Part shown: positions 1 through 7,593 of the stretch, one piece after another
How the letters are laid out: each line of letters starts with the position of its first letter
Position numbering within the stretch: position 1 is the first letter of the stretch
From: Gammaproteobacteria bacterium
Lineage (GTDB): Bacteria > Pseudomonadota > Gammaproteobacteria > Burkholderiales > Gallionellaceae
Assembly: GCA_018820925.1 (NCBI GenBank)
Contig: JAHJNJ010000002.1
Span: forward strand, 60,619 to 124,618
Direction of reading: 5' to 3'
Length of the DNA: 64,000 nt
The notes under the pieces: generated by a model
Databases searched by the model: none
The model's input: the letters and a program-made list of their open reading frames with translations, nothing else
Told to the model about the DNA's origin: nothing
Translations under genes and position numbers: made by a program

Positions 1-2
1 AT

Positions 3-386
3 TTTCTGTTTTTCGAGAAGTTGACTGTCGGGATGAATGCCTTCAATGAAAACGTGGATAACGTCGACGCGGGCATCAAGACGAATGGAATCGGCGGGGG
101 ATTGAACCTGGCTTATCCATTCACCGACACAGTAAGCAGCATGTTGTCGTATTCGACGCGGCATGACTGGTTGACCGACGGTTCCAACGACAGCGTGACG
201 AGCGATACCACCGCCTCCGTGAATTGGGTTGTGGATACACCACACGGCGCGAAGCCGGGAATCACGCTCGGCATGGACGGCAGTTACCACAATGTCAGCA
301 ACAAGAGCGGGATGTCGACGCAGCCCTTGGGTTCAATGTATCAGGTGTTTCTTCGAGTGAGTCTTGCATGGTCGCCATCGTACTAG
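3..386 (+). CDS. C-terminal part of an outer-membrane beta-barrel protein (5' end outside window)
   Basis: The frame is open to the left edge, so this is the tail of a longer gene; about 127 residues are visible. The sequence alternates short polar and hydrophobic strands (for example LNLAYPF, SSMLSYSTRH, TASVNWVV, GITLGMDGSY) and ends in VSLAWSPSY. A C-terminal aromatic residue on a final amphipathic strand is the usual signature of an outer-membrane barrel recognised by BamA. It lies just upstream of a secreted protein and a sigma/anti-sigma/protease cassette on the same strand. Its precise family cannot be named from this fragment. Confidence 0.6.
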   Translation, partial: FLFFEKLTVGMNAFNENVDNVDAGIKTNGIGGGLNLAYPFTDTVSSMLSYSTRHDWLTDGSNDSVTSDTTASVNWVVDTPHGAKPGITLGMDGSYHNVSNKSGMSTQPLGSMYQVFLRVSLAWSPSY

Positions 387-474
387 GCAGGCAAGCGCGA
401 CAATCCGTACTGGAGCGTGCCGAAATGTGGATAAACATGCAATTTGCGGGCAGCTTGCCTGTCCTGGAGGGATT

Positions 475-1683
475 ATGAACATCAATATGAAAAATCTGCG
501 GCAGTGGCTTTTCCTGGCATGTCTCACATTATTGCCGGGATCGGGTTGGGCCGATGTTACAAGCGGCTCGGCGCAACCCGTGTCGACCACCATACCGCTC
601 GGTCAGTCCACCACGATGACGGTGACATGGGTGGTCACTTCGTTTTTTGCGCTGGCGCCGCTTCCAAACGCTACGCTGACTTCTTCGTCCGGGCAGTTCT
701 TCGTACCCTCCACGGGACTTGTCGTGGGTACGGTAAACTCGACAGTCAGCGCTGTGGGCACGGGAATGATCGACGGCTCATCGAGGGCGATCATTACCGA
801 AAACGTGACGGTGCCAGCGGAGATTTCGCTCAAGGTCCTGCGTTCAGGAGCGTCTTCCCTTGAGTACCGGCGGACGTTCAGCGACGGCAGCGCGGTCACC
901 GGGACTTATGCGGTCAATGTTGCGATCGGCGGTTCAGGGGCGGCCGGGTTCGGGATATCGCGCATGGCACTGACGTTTGATGACGGCGCCGTCGTGCGCA
1001 TTGTGCCGGCCAAAAGCAGGCTGAGTGCGGTGGCGGAGGTCAGTTACAACGGCAGCGGAATGTTGACCGGCTATTGGGAGGTTGCGGATCCTGGCAGCAC
1101 GTCCGGCACGCCGGTATTCAGGCAATTGCAGCCGGTTTCCCGGGGTTTGGGCGGCGCCGGGCGCATGCAGGCGCCGAGCCCGGATTTGCCCACCGGCAGC
1201 CTGGGACTGTACATGGTGCGTTTGCGCGTGACCGCACCCGTGCCGGGATTCGAACCGCCGGTTTTGTATTACTACGTCGGCGAAACCAAACCCGGTACGC
1301 CACTCGCCTTCATGCCGATGACCGTGATGAGTCCGCCGGATCAGGCCTATGTCGATGTCGCAACGTCGTTTGCATGGCAGCCGGTGAAAGGTGCGCGCGC
1401 GTACAAAATCGAAATTTTTGCGAACCCGGAGACATCGGCGAACAATCTACCGGAACTGGGGGGCGGCCCGGTCGCGGCGGATCCCCAACTGATGCAGCGT
1501 GCACTTTCCCGCCCACCCATGGCGGGCATGCTGGTTGCGGGAAAACAGACCCGGACGACACTCTCCGCTGCAACCAGGGCGAAGCTTCTGCCACAGCATT
1601 CCTACTTCTGGCGCATCCAGGCCATCGGTGCGGACGGGTCAACGGTGGGAGAAGCACAGGTGCGTGAACTCAGGATCCCGTAG
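475..1683 (+). CDS. Secreted protein of unknown function with C-terminal Fn3-like domain
   Basis: 402 residues. The start chosen is the ATG after GGAGGG; the open frame extends further upstream but without a signal peptide. The N-terminus (MNINMKNLRQWLFLACLTLLPGSGWA) is a clear Sec signal with cleavage near GWA/DV. The middle is rich in beta strands and Ser/Thr/Gly. The last about 110 residues contain SPPDQAYVDVATSFAWQPVKG and HSYFWRIQAIGADG, which resemble a fibronectin type III-like beta-sandwich. It sits between the barrel fragment and the ECF sigma gene on the same strand, with only 16 nt to the sigma gene, so all may be one transcription unit. No enzymatic motif was seen. Confidence 0.7.
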   Translation: MNINMKNLRQWLFLACLTLLPGSGWADVTSGSAQPVSTTIPLGQSTTMTVTWVVTSFFALAPLPNATLTSSSGQFFVPSTGLVVGTVNSTVSAVGTGMIDGSSRAIITENVTVPAEISLKVLRSGASSLEYRRTFSDGSAVTGTYAVNVAIGGSGAAGFGISRMALTFDDGAVVRIVPAKSRLSAVAEVSYNGSGMLTGYWEVADPGSTSGTPVFRQLQPVSRGLGGAGRMQAPSPDLPTGSLGLYMVRLRVTAPVPGFEPPVLYYYVGETKPGTPLAFMPMTVMSPPDQAYVDVATSFAWQPVKGARAYKIEIFANPETSANNLPELGGGPVAADPQLMQRALSRPPMAGMLVAGKQTRTTLSAATRAKLLPQHSYFWRIQAIGADGSTVGEAQVRELRIP

Positions 1684-1699
1684 CGGGGCTGAGCACAAA

Positions 1700-2302
1700 A
1701 TGGAAACAGAAATCCAATCCCCGGCGATGGCAAACGTATTTGTACTGCCGACGCGCAAGGAAGATGCTGTCGGGCTTCTTGCGTCCATCGCCGACGGCAG
1801 CGAGACTGCGCTCGCCGAGTTTTACCGGCTTTATCAGTCGCGTATCTACAGCTTCATCATCGGGCGGGTGCACAATGCCGCCGATGCCGCCGACGTTCTC
1901 AACGAAGTGATGCTGGAAGTGTGGCGCCATGCCGCCGCGTTTCAGGGGCGCTCACGGGTGCTGACCTGGGTACTGGGGATTGCCCACCACAAGAGCATCG
2001 ACTGCTTACGGCGGCGTTCACCCCATCTGGAGCTAGAGGACGGTGTTGAGGAAAACATGGAAGACGAGCGTGACGGCGCACCGGAGATTCTGGCGAAGCA
2101 ACAGGATGCAACGCTCTTGAGATTCTGCGTGGAGAAGCTCTCCGGCAGCCAGCGTGAGGTGGTGCATCTCGCGTTCTTTCAGGAGCTTTCCTACGCCGAG
2201 GTCGCCACGATACTCGCCTGTCCAGAAGGAACCGTGAAGACTCGTATGTTTCATGCCAAGCAGAAACTGAAAGATTGTCTGGTGCGCGCAAACGCGGGCT
2301 GA
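1700..2302 (+). CDS. ECF-type RNA polymerase sigma factor
   Basis: 200 residues. Region 2 is visible as FYRLYQSRIYSFIIGRV through DVLNEVMLEVWRHAAAF and VLTWVLGIAHHKSIDCLRR. Region 4 is visible as LSGSQREVVHLAFFQELSYAEVATILACPEGTVKTRMFHAKQKLK, the helix-turn-helix that reads the -35 element. Size and the two-domain layout match ECF sigma factors. The start is the METEIQSP methionine; an upstream in-frame extension overlaps the preceding gene and looks non-coding. A membrane anti-sigma factor and an exported protease follow on the same strand, so this is probably a cell-envelope-responsive regulator controlling secreted products nearby. Confidence 0.92.
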   Translation: METEIQSPAMANVFVLPTRKEDAVGLLASIADGSETALAEFYRLYQSRIYSFIIGRVHNAADAADVLNEVMLEVWRHAAAFQGRSRVLTWVLGIAHHKSIDCLRRRSPHLELEDGVEENMEDERDGAPEILAKQQDATLLRFCVEKLSGSQREVVHLAFFQELSYAEVATILACPEGTVKTRMFHAKQKLKDCLVRANAG

Positions 2303-2410
2303 TTGCAACGTAGCGGTAAACTTTACAGCTTATTGAAACGACCAATTTTTATGAACTTGGATAACGCAGTCGGTGATGAATGCCCAGTTATTTTCTGGCG
2401 CTGGGTTAAT

Positions 2411-2474
2411 TTTGTAGGTGCGAATTTATTCGCACAAAATCCGGCGTGCGTGCGAATAAATTCGCACCTACAAA
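2411..2474. repeat. Perfect 25-bp inverted repeat, REP-like (family A)
   Basis: Arms 2411-2435 and 2450-2474 are exact reverse complements around a 14-nt loop. Each arm contains its own palindrome, GTGCGAAT-tt-ATTCGCAC. A half copy (GTAGGTGCGAATTCATTCGC) lies at the right edge of the window. It sits between the sigma gene and the anti-sigma gene and could form a strong hairpin in the transcript. The open frame through it is not treated as coding. Confidence 0.9.
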
Positions 2475-2529
2475 CCCCTTAAACTGTATTTTCCGGGATG
2501 AATATCCTGTCAACCAACAGACATTGACC

Positions 2530-3153
2530 ATGGAACCCACAAGCACAGCACAGCATCCGGACGAACTTCTGCCGTGGCTCGCGAACCGCACGCTCGACGG
2601 TGCGGAGCGGCTTGAGGTCGAGGCACATGTCGCGACGTGCGAACGCTGCCGCAGCGAACTGGCCTATCTTGAGTCGCTGCGCAGCGGCATTGCGGAAATG
2701 GAGAACGTGCAGGCACCGGGCGAGTTTGGCCTGAACCGTCTGCTGCGGGACATCAGGCGCCAGCCAAAGCATGCAGAGCGTCGCCGCTGGCTTGCTCCGG
2801 CACTGGCAGCATCACTCGCAGTTGTCGTGTTGCAGGGTGTCATGCTCACGCAAATGTGGATGCAGCCGACGAACATTGCGCCACTCGGGCGCGCGCTGCC
2901 GGACGCGGACGTGCTGCAGATCAGGTTCGATCCGCGCGCGACCGAGGCCGACATCCGCAACGCATTGCAGGCCGTCGGGGCGAGCCTGATAGACGGTCCG
3001 GGCGCACTGGGAATCTATCGCGTGCGACTGGAGCCCGGCATTTCCGGCAAGCCGATGGAAGTAGCGCAAGCGATTACCTCTCTCGAAGCAAGGCATGGCG
3101 TTGTTGTGCAAATAATTACCGAAAGCAGGCGCGCCCCAGCGGCGACCGAATGA
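2530..3153 (+). CDS. Membrane-bound anti-sigma factor (zinc-finger HC2 type)
   Basis: 207 residues. A cytoplasmic anti-sigma zinc-binding motif H-x3-C-x2-C is present (H33, C37, C40 in HVATCERC), followed by one membrane helix at about residues 88-112 (WLAPALAASLAVVVLQGVML). A periplasmic domain of about 95 residues follows. This domain (ADIRNALQAVGASLIDGPGALGIY..L) looks like the small alpha/beta pro-domain of subtilases. The ATG at 2530 was preferred over an upstream start because the upstream extension is translated repeat sequence. It follows the ECF sigma gene and precedes the subtilase gene by 31 nt, which suggests control of the sigma factor by a periplasmic signal, perhaps proteolysis. 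Confidence 0.85.
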   Translation: MEPTSTAQHPDELLPWLANRTLDGAERLEVEAHVATCERCRSELAYLESLRSGIAEMENVQAPGEFGLNRLLRDIRRQPKHAERRRWLAPALAASLAVVVLQGVMLTQMWMQPTNIAPLGRALPDADVLQIRFDPRATEADIRNALQAVGASLIDGPGALGIYRVRLEPGISGKPMEVAQAITSLEARHGVVVQIITESRRAPAATE

Positions 3154-3184
3154 GCGGCATCCGCACAAGCAGGAGGAACAGGAA

Positions 3185-4870
3185 ATGACGAGGGCCATTG
3201 CGGCAGCGATCCTGGCAGTACTCGCGGTTCCGGCGCAGGGAGCCGGTTTTACCGTGTCGAAAGACAAGTCGCAGCCCGCCGTCAGCATTCAGGGCAAGAA
3301 GGCGATCCCGCAAACCAAATCCAAAACCTTGCAGACCCCGTCGGTTGCTTCGCCCGTCATTACCGCCGTCAGTCCGGCAGATTGTGTGGAGAAAGGCGCA
3401 TCGATAACGCTGCAAGGCAGCAACTTTCTCACTTCCGCCGGGCGCAGCATCGCGCTCGACGACGGCGCCGGCACGCACCTGCAACTGCCGATCAACAGTT
3501 GGTCGGGCACGTCGATCTCGGCTACGGTGCCTGATGATCCGCGCGTGCAGGAGGGCTGGTCTTACTGGGTGGCGATGGAGACCGTGCAAGGCCAGTGGTT
3601 GAGCAATGTCGACCAGTCGATCACGATTTGCGGGACAGCTTATTCTGAGCAAGAACCCGTAAACAACCTGCCGCAGCTACCTTTGGGCGGCGGCAGCCTG
3701 CTCGATGGTGCAATGCCTCCGCCGCCTGCGACACCCACTCAACAGGTTGCCGCCATCAAAGAGGACGTGACTGTGGAGCCCGGCGAAGTGGTGGTGGTCT
3801 CTGCCGATATGAACGAAGCGCGGCAGTTGCAGCAAACGGCCCAGTCGATGGGGTTCGGCATCAAGCGTCGCACGCCGCTGGGTAATCTCGGATTGGTCAT
3901 GAGCGTACTGCGCGTGCCGAAAGGAACGACGGTCGCCGCTGCGCTTGACCAGTTGCGCCAGTCGCTGCCGAATGCATGGATGGATGCCAACCATCGTTAT
4001 CAACTCCAGTCCGGCAAGGCGGTGCGCTATGCGCCGCAGGCCATTGCCTGGAATGCGCGTGCGGGCTGTGGTGCGGGCTTGCATATCGGCCTGATCGATA
4101 CGGCTATCGACAAATCCCATCCGCTGTTCAAGGGGCGCACGATTGCGCAGCGCTCGTTTCTCGCTTCCGGAATTGCGGACGCGCCCAAAAATCATGGTAC
4201 TGCCACGGCTTCGATCCTTGTCGGCAGCGCGCCAGGCGGACTGCTGCCCGATGCGCAACTGCATGCTGCCGCAGTATTCCGTTCTCGCGGCAAGGAGGTT
4301 GATACGACTGCCGAATGGGTTGTGCGCGCGCTCGACTGGCTGGTGGGAGAAAAAGTCGTGGTGATCAACCTGAGCCTCGGCGGTTCGCGCAACCTGCTGC
4401 TGGAGGCTGCGCTGCAACGCGTGCTGGAGCGGGACATCGTCATTGTTGCGGCGGCAGGCAACGGTGGCATCGATGCAGAGCCGGTGTATCCGGCGGCACA
4501 ACCCGGTGTGATCGCCGTCACTGCAATCGATGCAAACCTCAAACCTTATGGCCGCGATAACCGTGGCGCATACATTGCCTACGCCGCCCCCGGTGTGGAC
4601 GTGTGGGTCGCGACGCCCGGCGGCGACGGGGCGTATGCGACAGGTACCTCCTATGCGGCGCCCTTTGTCACGGCCGTTGTTGCGGCGGCGAAGTGGTCAC
4701 AGCCACGCAACAACCGGGCGGCGCTGGACCGGTTGCTGCAGTCGAAGGCCAAAGACCTCGGTGCGTCAGGCCGGGACAATATCTTCGGCTGGGGATTGAT
4801 CCAGATGCCGGTTGAATGCGTGCGCTCGCCCAGGGTGGCGCAGGGTAAAGAAAGATCGAAACGCCATTGA
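3185..4870 (+). CDS. Exported subtilisin-like serine protease (peptidase family S8)
   Basis: 561 residues. Signal peptide MTRAIAAAILAVLAVPAQGA; then an IPT/TIG-like segment around residues 55-140 (ITAVSPADCVEKGASITLQGSNF), a pro-domain-like stretch around 195-275, and the catalytic domain from about 295. The triad is intact: Asp305 in HIGLIDTAID, His337 in KNHGTATA, Ser489 in GTSYAAPF. It probably cleaves proteins in the periplasm or outside the cell. It is the third gene of the sigma/anti-sigma/protease cassette (RBS AGGAGGAACAGGAA). Its pro-domain-like segment resembles the periplasmic part of the anti-sigma factor, which hints at mutual recognition; that is inference. Confidence 0.9.
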   Translation: MTRAIAAAILAVLAVPAQGAGFTVSKDKSQPAVSIQGKKAIPQTKSKTLQTPSVASPVITAVSPADCVEKGASITLQGSNFLTSAGRSIALDDGAGTHLQLPINSWSGTSISATVPDDPRVQEGWSYWVAMETVQGQWLSNVDQSITICGTAYSEQEPVNNLPQLPLGGGSLLDGAMPPPPATPTQQVAAIKEDVTVEPGEVVVVSADMNEARQLQQTAQSMGFGIKRRTPLGNLGLVMSVLRVPKGTTVAAALDQLRQSLPNAWMDANHRYQLQSGKAVRYAPQAIAWNARAGCGAGLHIGLIDTAIDKSHPLFKGRTIAQRSFLASGIADAPKNHGTATASILVGSAPGGLLPDAQLHAAAVFRSRGKEVDTTAEWVVRALDWLVGEKVVVINLSLGGSRNLLLEAALQRVLERDIVIVAAAGNGGIDAEPVYPAAQPGVIAVTAIDANLKPYGRDNRGAYIAYAAPGVDVWVATPGGDGAYATGTSYAAPFVTAVVAAAKWSQPRNNRAALDRLLQSKAKDLGASGRDNIFGWGLIQMPVECVRSPRVAQGKERSKRH

Positions 4871-4990
4871 GACGCTGCGCGTCGAATCCTTTCCTGTGAA
4901 ATTTCCGGGTTGGACAGTGAACCGCTTCGGTTTTCGTTGCGACTCATTGGTGTTGTTGTGTTTCATTAACGAAGTCGAAGGGCCAGGTTT

Positions 4991-5127
4991 TGTAGGATGG
5001 GTTGTAACAAAGTCAGGCAATCTGCTATCGAGCAAGCTCGATGCAGAGTTGACACAGCGCAGCGATACCCATCAAATTCCGGGCGGCCAACAAACGATGG
5101 GTATCGCTGCGCTCAACCCATCCTACA
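4991..5127. repeat. Dispersed inverted repeat, family B, with its left arm split by about 50 nt
   Basis: The right arm (5096-5127) is GATGGGTATCGCTGCGC followed by TCAACCCATCCTACA. Its complement appears on the left in two pieces: TGTAGGATGGGTTG at 4991-5004 and GCGCAGCGATACCCATC at 5057-5073. The pieces are separated by about 52 nt of unrelated sequence. Intact copies of the family lie at 33825-33903 and 53154-53232. The 319-nt gap between the protease and the next gene holds nothing else recognisable. Confidence 0.85.
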
Positions 5128-5189
5128 CAAGCAATACCCCGTAGCTTGCCGCGGAGTGCTTAATTAACGTGTATCGAAAGGGGATGAAA

Positions 5190-5612
5190 ATGAAAAGATC
5201 AGGAACGACAGCAAAGATGTCTTTGTTAATGGTACTGGCAATGGCCCTGACAGGGGCGGCCTATGCCGAACCGTCCAAGCTGCAACCTGCTGCCCAGGCT
5301 AACAAGCCGGTAGCAAGTGGAGCGGCAGTCATTCAGCTGGCAACCTTTACCGCCAAGTGTGAAAAAACACTGAACATGGATATTTCTTTCACGCCCACCT
5401 GGCTTGCAAGCCATGTGTCTGCACCCCAAGCCAAGACGGAAAATGTGAACGTCCTGAAGTTAAATCTGGATGGTTCAAACACAGGCATTCCCGGCCATGT
5501 TGCGTGTCACTATGTAAGCTCCGGCGGGGACATCAACAATCTCGTCTACAAATTCCCGTGCAAGAACGCAAAACCGCAGGGAGCACCCAATACGTATGTT
5601 TGCGCGAAGTAA
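5190..5612 (+). CDS. Small secreted protein of unknown function
   Basis: 140 residues. The start at 5190 has AAGGGG six bases upstream; ATG 5184 and GTG 5169 are alternatives too close to or before the ribosome site. Signal peptide MKRSGTTAKMSLLMVLAMALTGAAYA, cleaved before EPSKLQPAAQA. The mature protein has four cysteines (TAKCEKT, HVACHYV, FPCKNA, YVCAK), spaced as for two disulfides. It is the only plus-strand gene beside the exported protein group encoded on the minus strand and shares their exported, Cys-paired style. No family recognised. Confidence 0.65.
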   Translation: MKRSGTTAKMSLLMVLAMALTGAAYAEPSKLQPAAQANKPVASGAAVIQLATFTAKCEKTLNMDISFTPTWLASHVSAPQAKTENVNVLKLNLDGSNTGIPGHVACHYVSSGGDINNLVYKFPCKNAKPQGAPNTYVCAK

Positions 5613-5707
5613 TTCAGTGTGATAACCCCCGGCCAGACCGGGGGCGCATCAAGATTTGAACTGCAGGAATTGATGGTGATGTGGATATTTTCGTTCCTGC
5701 AGAATAT

Positions 5708-5736
5708 CCGGGCTGGCGGCGGCCCGGTATTTTTTC
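5708..5736 (+). terminator. Rho-independent terminator
   Basis: CCGGGC (5708-5713), an 8-nt loop and GCCCGG (5722-5727), followed by TATTTTTT. It lies between the convergent genes ending at 5612 and 5765. A second GC hairpin CCCCCGG/CCGGGGG lies at 5626-5647 without a T run. Confidence 0.6.
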
Positions 5737-5764
5737 ATGAAATAGCGTCATCTTTTTCTGGTGC

Positions 5765-6373
5765 TCAGGGAAGAATCGCCTGCAGATGTTTCATCTCCTG
5801 CGACAATTGCCCGGCTTTCGTACTCAACTCGCTGACACTCGGCTCGAACGCCAGGAACTCATCGCGGATCTTGTACTCCACGGCTGCCTCCCGGATGCAG
5901 TTGCGAGACAGCTTTTCCATGCATATTGTCACTGTATCGCTGCCGGTACATCCCGCCGCCTGCTGATCTGCTACCGAAAAACTGTGCCCCTTGGAACAGC
6001 AACTCATTTTGATTCTGGAGTTGAAATAGGAAAGCCGCTCGGACTGGAACTTGAAACGTCCACCGGACATGGCCTTCTCGGTCGCATGATATTTCTGTGA
6101 AATCGCCTCGCAGGTGTTCGAAACGCTTACGCACAAGGGTGGCAGCGATACCTGGGCCAATTGGAAATTGATGGCGGTTTTCAGCGGAATCAGCCTGGCT
6201 GAACTCACCGCCATCGGCAAAGAGCCGTTGGTGGGCGGGGATGCGAGCGGTGCGCTCTTTGCCGGTAACGGCGCAGTCTGCACCGGAGCAAGCTTGACCG
6301 GCTCAGCCTGGCTCAACGATACCAACCCGAAAATAGTTGCAATGATGAGCAAAACCCGTGTGTGCTGAATCAT
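5765..6373 (-). CDS. Secreted Cys-containing protein of unknown function
   Basis: 202 residues starting at the ATG behind AAAGGG (start MIQHTRV). Signal peptide MIQHTRVLLIIATIFGLVSLSQA, then a Pro/Ala-rich linker (EPVKLAPVQTAPLPAKSAPLA). A domain of about 130 residues with seven cysteines follows (PPLCVSV, NTCEAIS, MSCCSKG, AGCTGS, TICMEK, RNCIRE). The mature start EPVKLAP resembles EPSKLQPA of the plus-strand neighbour at 5190, so the two may share a processing or anchoring signal. It lies 104 nt downstream of the gene ending at 6478. No known domain recognised. Confidence 0.65.
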   Translation of the reverse strand: MIQHTRVLLIIATIFGLVSLSQAEPVKLAPVQTAPLPAKSAPLASPPTNGSLPMAVSSARLIPLKTAINFQLAQVSLPPLCVSVSNTCEAISQKYHATEKAMSGGRFKFQSERLSYFNSRIKMSCCSKGHSFSVADQQAAGCTGSDTVTICMEKLSRNCIREAAVEYKIRDEFLAFEPSVSELSTKAGQLSQEMKHLQAILP

Positions 6374-6477
6374 GAGACCGCCCTTTGACGAAGAGAAGAA
6401 GTTTGCATGTGTACTCCCTGTGACGTGAATGCTGGTTGATAAACCAAATCGGTTTCGGCAGAAAACGATGAGACGGG

Positions 6478-7548
6478 TTACTGTGCCGAATCGAGCCCGC
6501 CTGCCGGCCCAACCGCCCAAGTTATGAATCTGTAATTGGTCGCGTAATCGCTGGCGCTAACCGGTGCAACACCTGAATGCTTCCACGCGCATGAGATGGT
6601 TTTGCCGGTTACGGTGCACATACTCGCCTGGGGCCCGTCAAAAAAATCCGAAACAACCAATTCGTATCCGGCCGGGAGGTTGCCGAACGAGAAAGTGTCG
6701 ACGCCATTACTCATGGGGTCTGTTCCAACAATATCCTGATGCAAGCCCGATACAAAATTGATCACCCCGGGAGAGGCGCCCGAAGCATTGCACTCGTTGT
6801 GGAATGAGGCCTGTGTCGAGCAGGCTTTGCCGGTAAACATTGAAGGGGGTATTTGATTGGCCGAGATCATTGGTTTGAACGAGACAGCATGCTGTGCTGT
6901 CTTGCCTCCCGGTGTGGTCACCTCTATTGTTGCACTCTGATCAAACGCACCGTTGACCAGGGGGACCTTGCCGGATACGGCATCTCCGAACCATTGGTCT
7001 ACCGCCAGGGTGACCACATCACCATCTTTGGGGAATTTCCCCCGCAATCTGATGCTCCCCGGCGTTTCGCCAAAATTGCTACCGGTAATCTGTACCAATC
7101 CGTAGGGCGTTACCGTGCCATATACACCTGTAATGCCGGGCGACTGCGATGCGGCGCGTGACTTTCCTTTGGGAGTAGCCGCCATTCTGGCTTTGATCTG
7201 GGCATTCGCCGAGGCAACCCGCTGTTTGTGTTTTTGCAGTAGTTCGTCGCGTTTCCGTTGCAGACGGGAAGCGACTTTGGGTGAGCCGGACCTTGCTTTG
7301 GCAAGGGCGCTGCTCCTGGTCGCATTCATCTGCCTGAGCAGTTCGCCCTTGGTGATGGTCTTGCCGTTCAGTTCCAGCAGCGCCGAATCGCTCAGCGTTT
7401 GAAACTGGGCTGCCGACATCCCGCGTAGCGACTGGGTTGGTTTTTGCGGGAACGACTTTGGATGCAAAGACGTTATCTCGGCGCAGGACGCAGTGGCAAA
7501 AAAGGCCGCGCAAAGTCCGATTGTTGCGAAAGTAAAATATCTTTTCAT
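6478..7548 (-). CDS. Secreted protein with shared G-K motif and IPT/TIG-like domain, paralogue of next gene
   Basis: 356 residues. The ATG at 7548 has AAGGTG with good spacing; an ATG six bases upstream overlaps that site. Signal peptide MKRYFTFATIGLCAAFFATASCA. Then RGMSAAQFQTLSDSALLELNGKTITKGELLRQM, closely matched in the paralogue starting at 8757; a basic coiled segment (about 80-125); an IPT/TIG-like beta-sandwich (ITGVYGTVTPYGLVQITGSNFG); and a C-terminal domain with ASFHNEC and CTVTGKTISCAW, whose cysteines also match the paralogue. Probably a surface or periplasmic binding or structural protein; function unknown. Confidence 0.7.
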   Translation of the reverse strand: MKRYFTFATIGLCAAFFATASCAEITSLHPKSFPQKPTQSLRGMSAAQFQTLSDSALLELNGKTITKGELLRQMNATRSSALAKARSGSPKVASRLQRKRDELLQKHKQRVASANAQIKARMAATPKGKSRAASQSPGITGVYGTVTPYGLVQITGSNFGETPGSIRLRGKFPKDGDVVTLAVDQWFGDAVSGKVPLVNGAFDQSATIEVTTPGGKTAQHAVSFKPMISANQIPPSMFTGKACSTQASFHNECNASGASPGVINFVSGLHQDIVGTDPMSNGVDTFSFGNLPAGYELVVSDFFDGPQASMCTVTGKTISCAWKHSGVAPVSASDYATNYRFITWAVGPAGGLDSAQ

Positions 7549-7593
7549 GGTCATCACCTTTTCTGTCAAGGTTCGATCAGCAAGCGCACTCTA

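Noticed and set aside
4812..5144. 110-codon frame after the protease gene
   Set aside because: Most of it translates the family-B repeat and the end of the protease gene.
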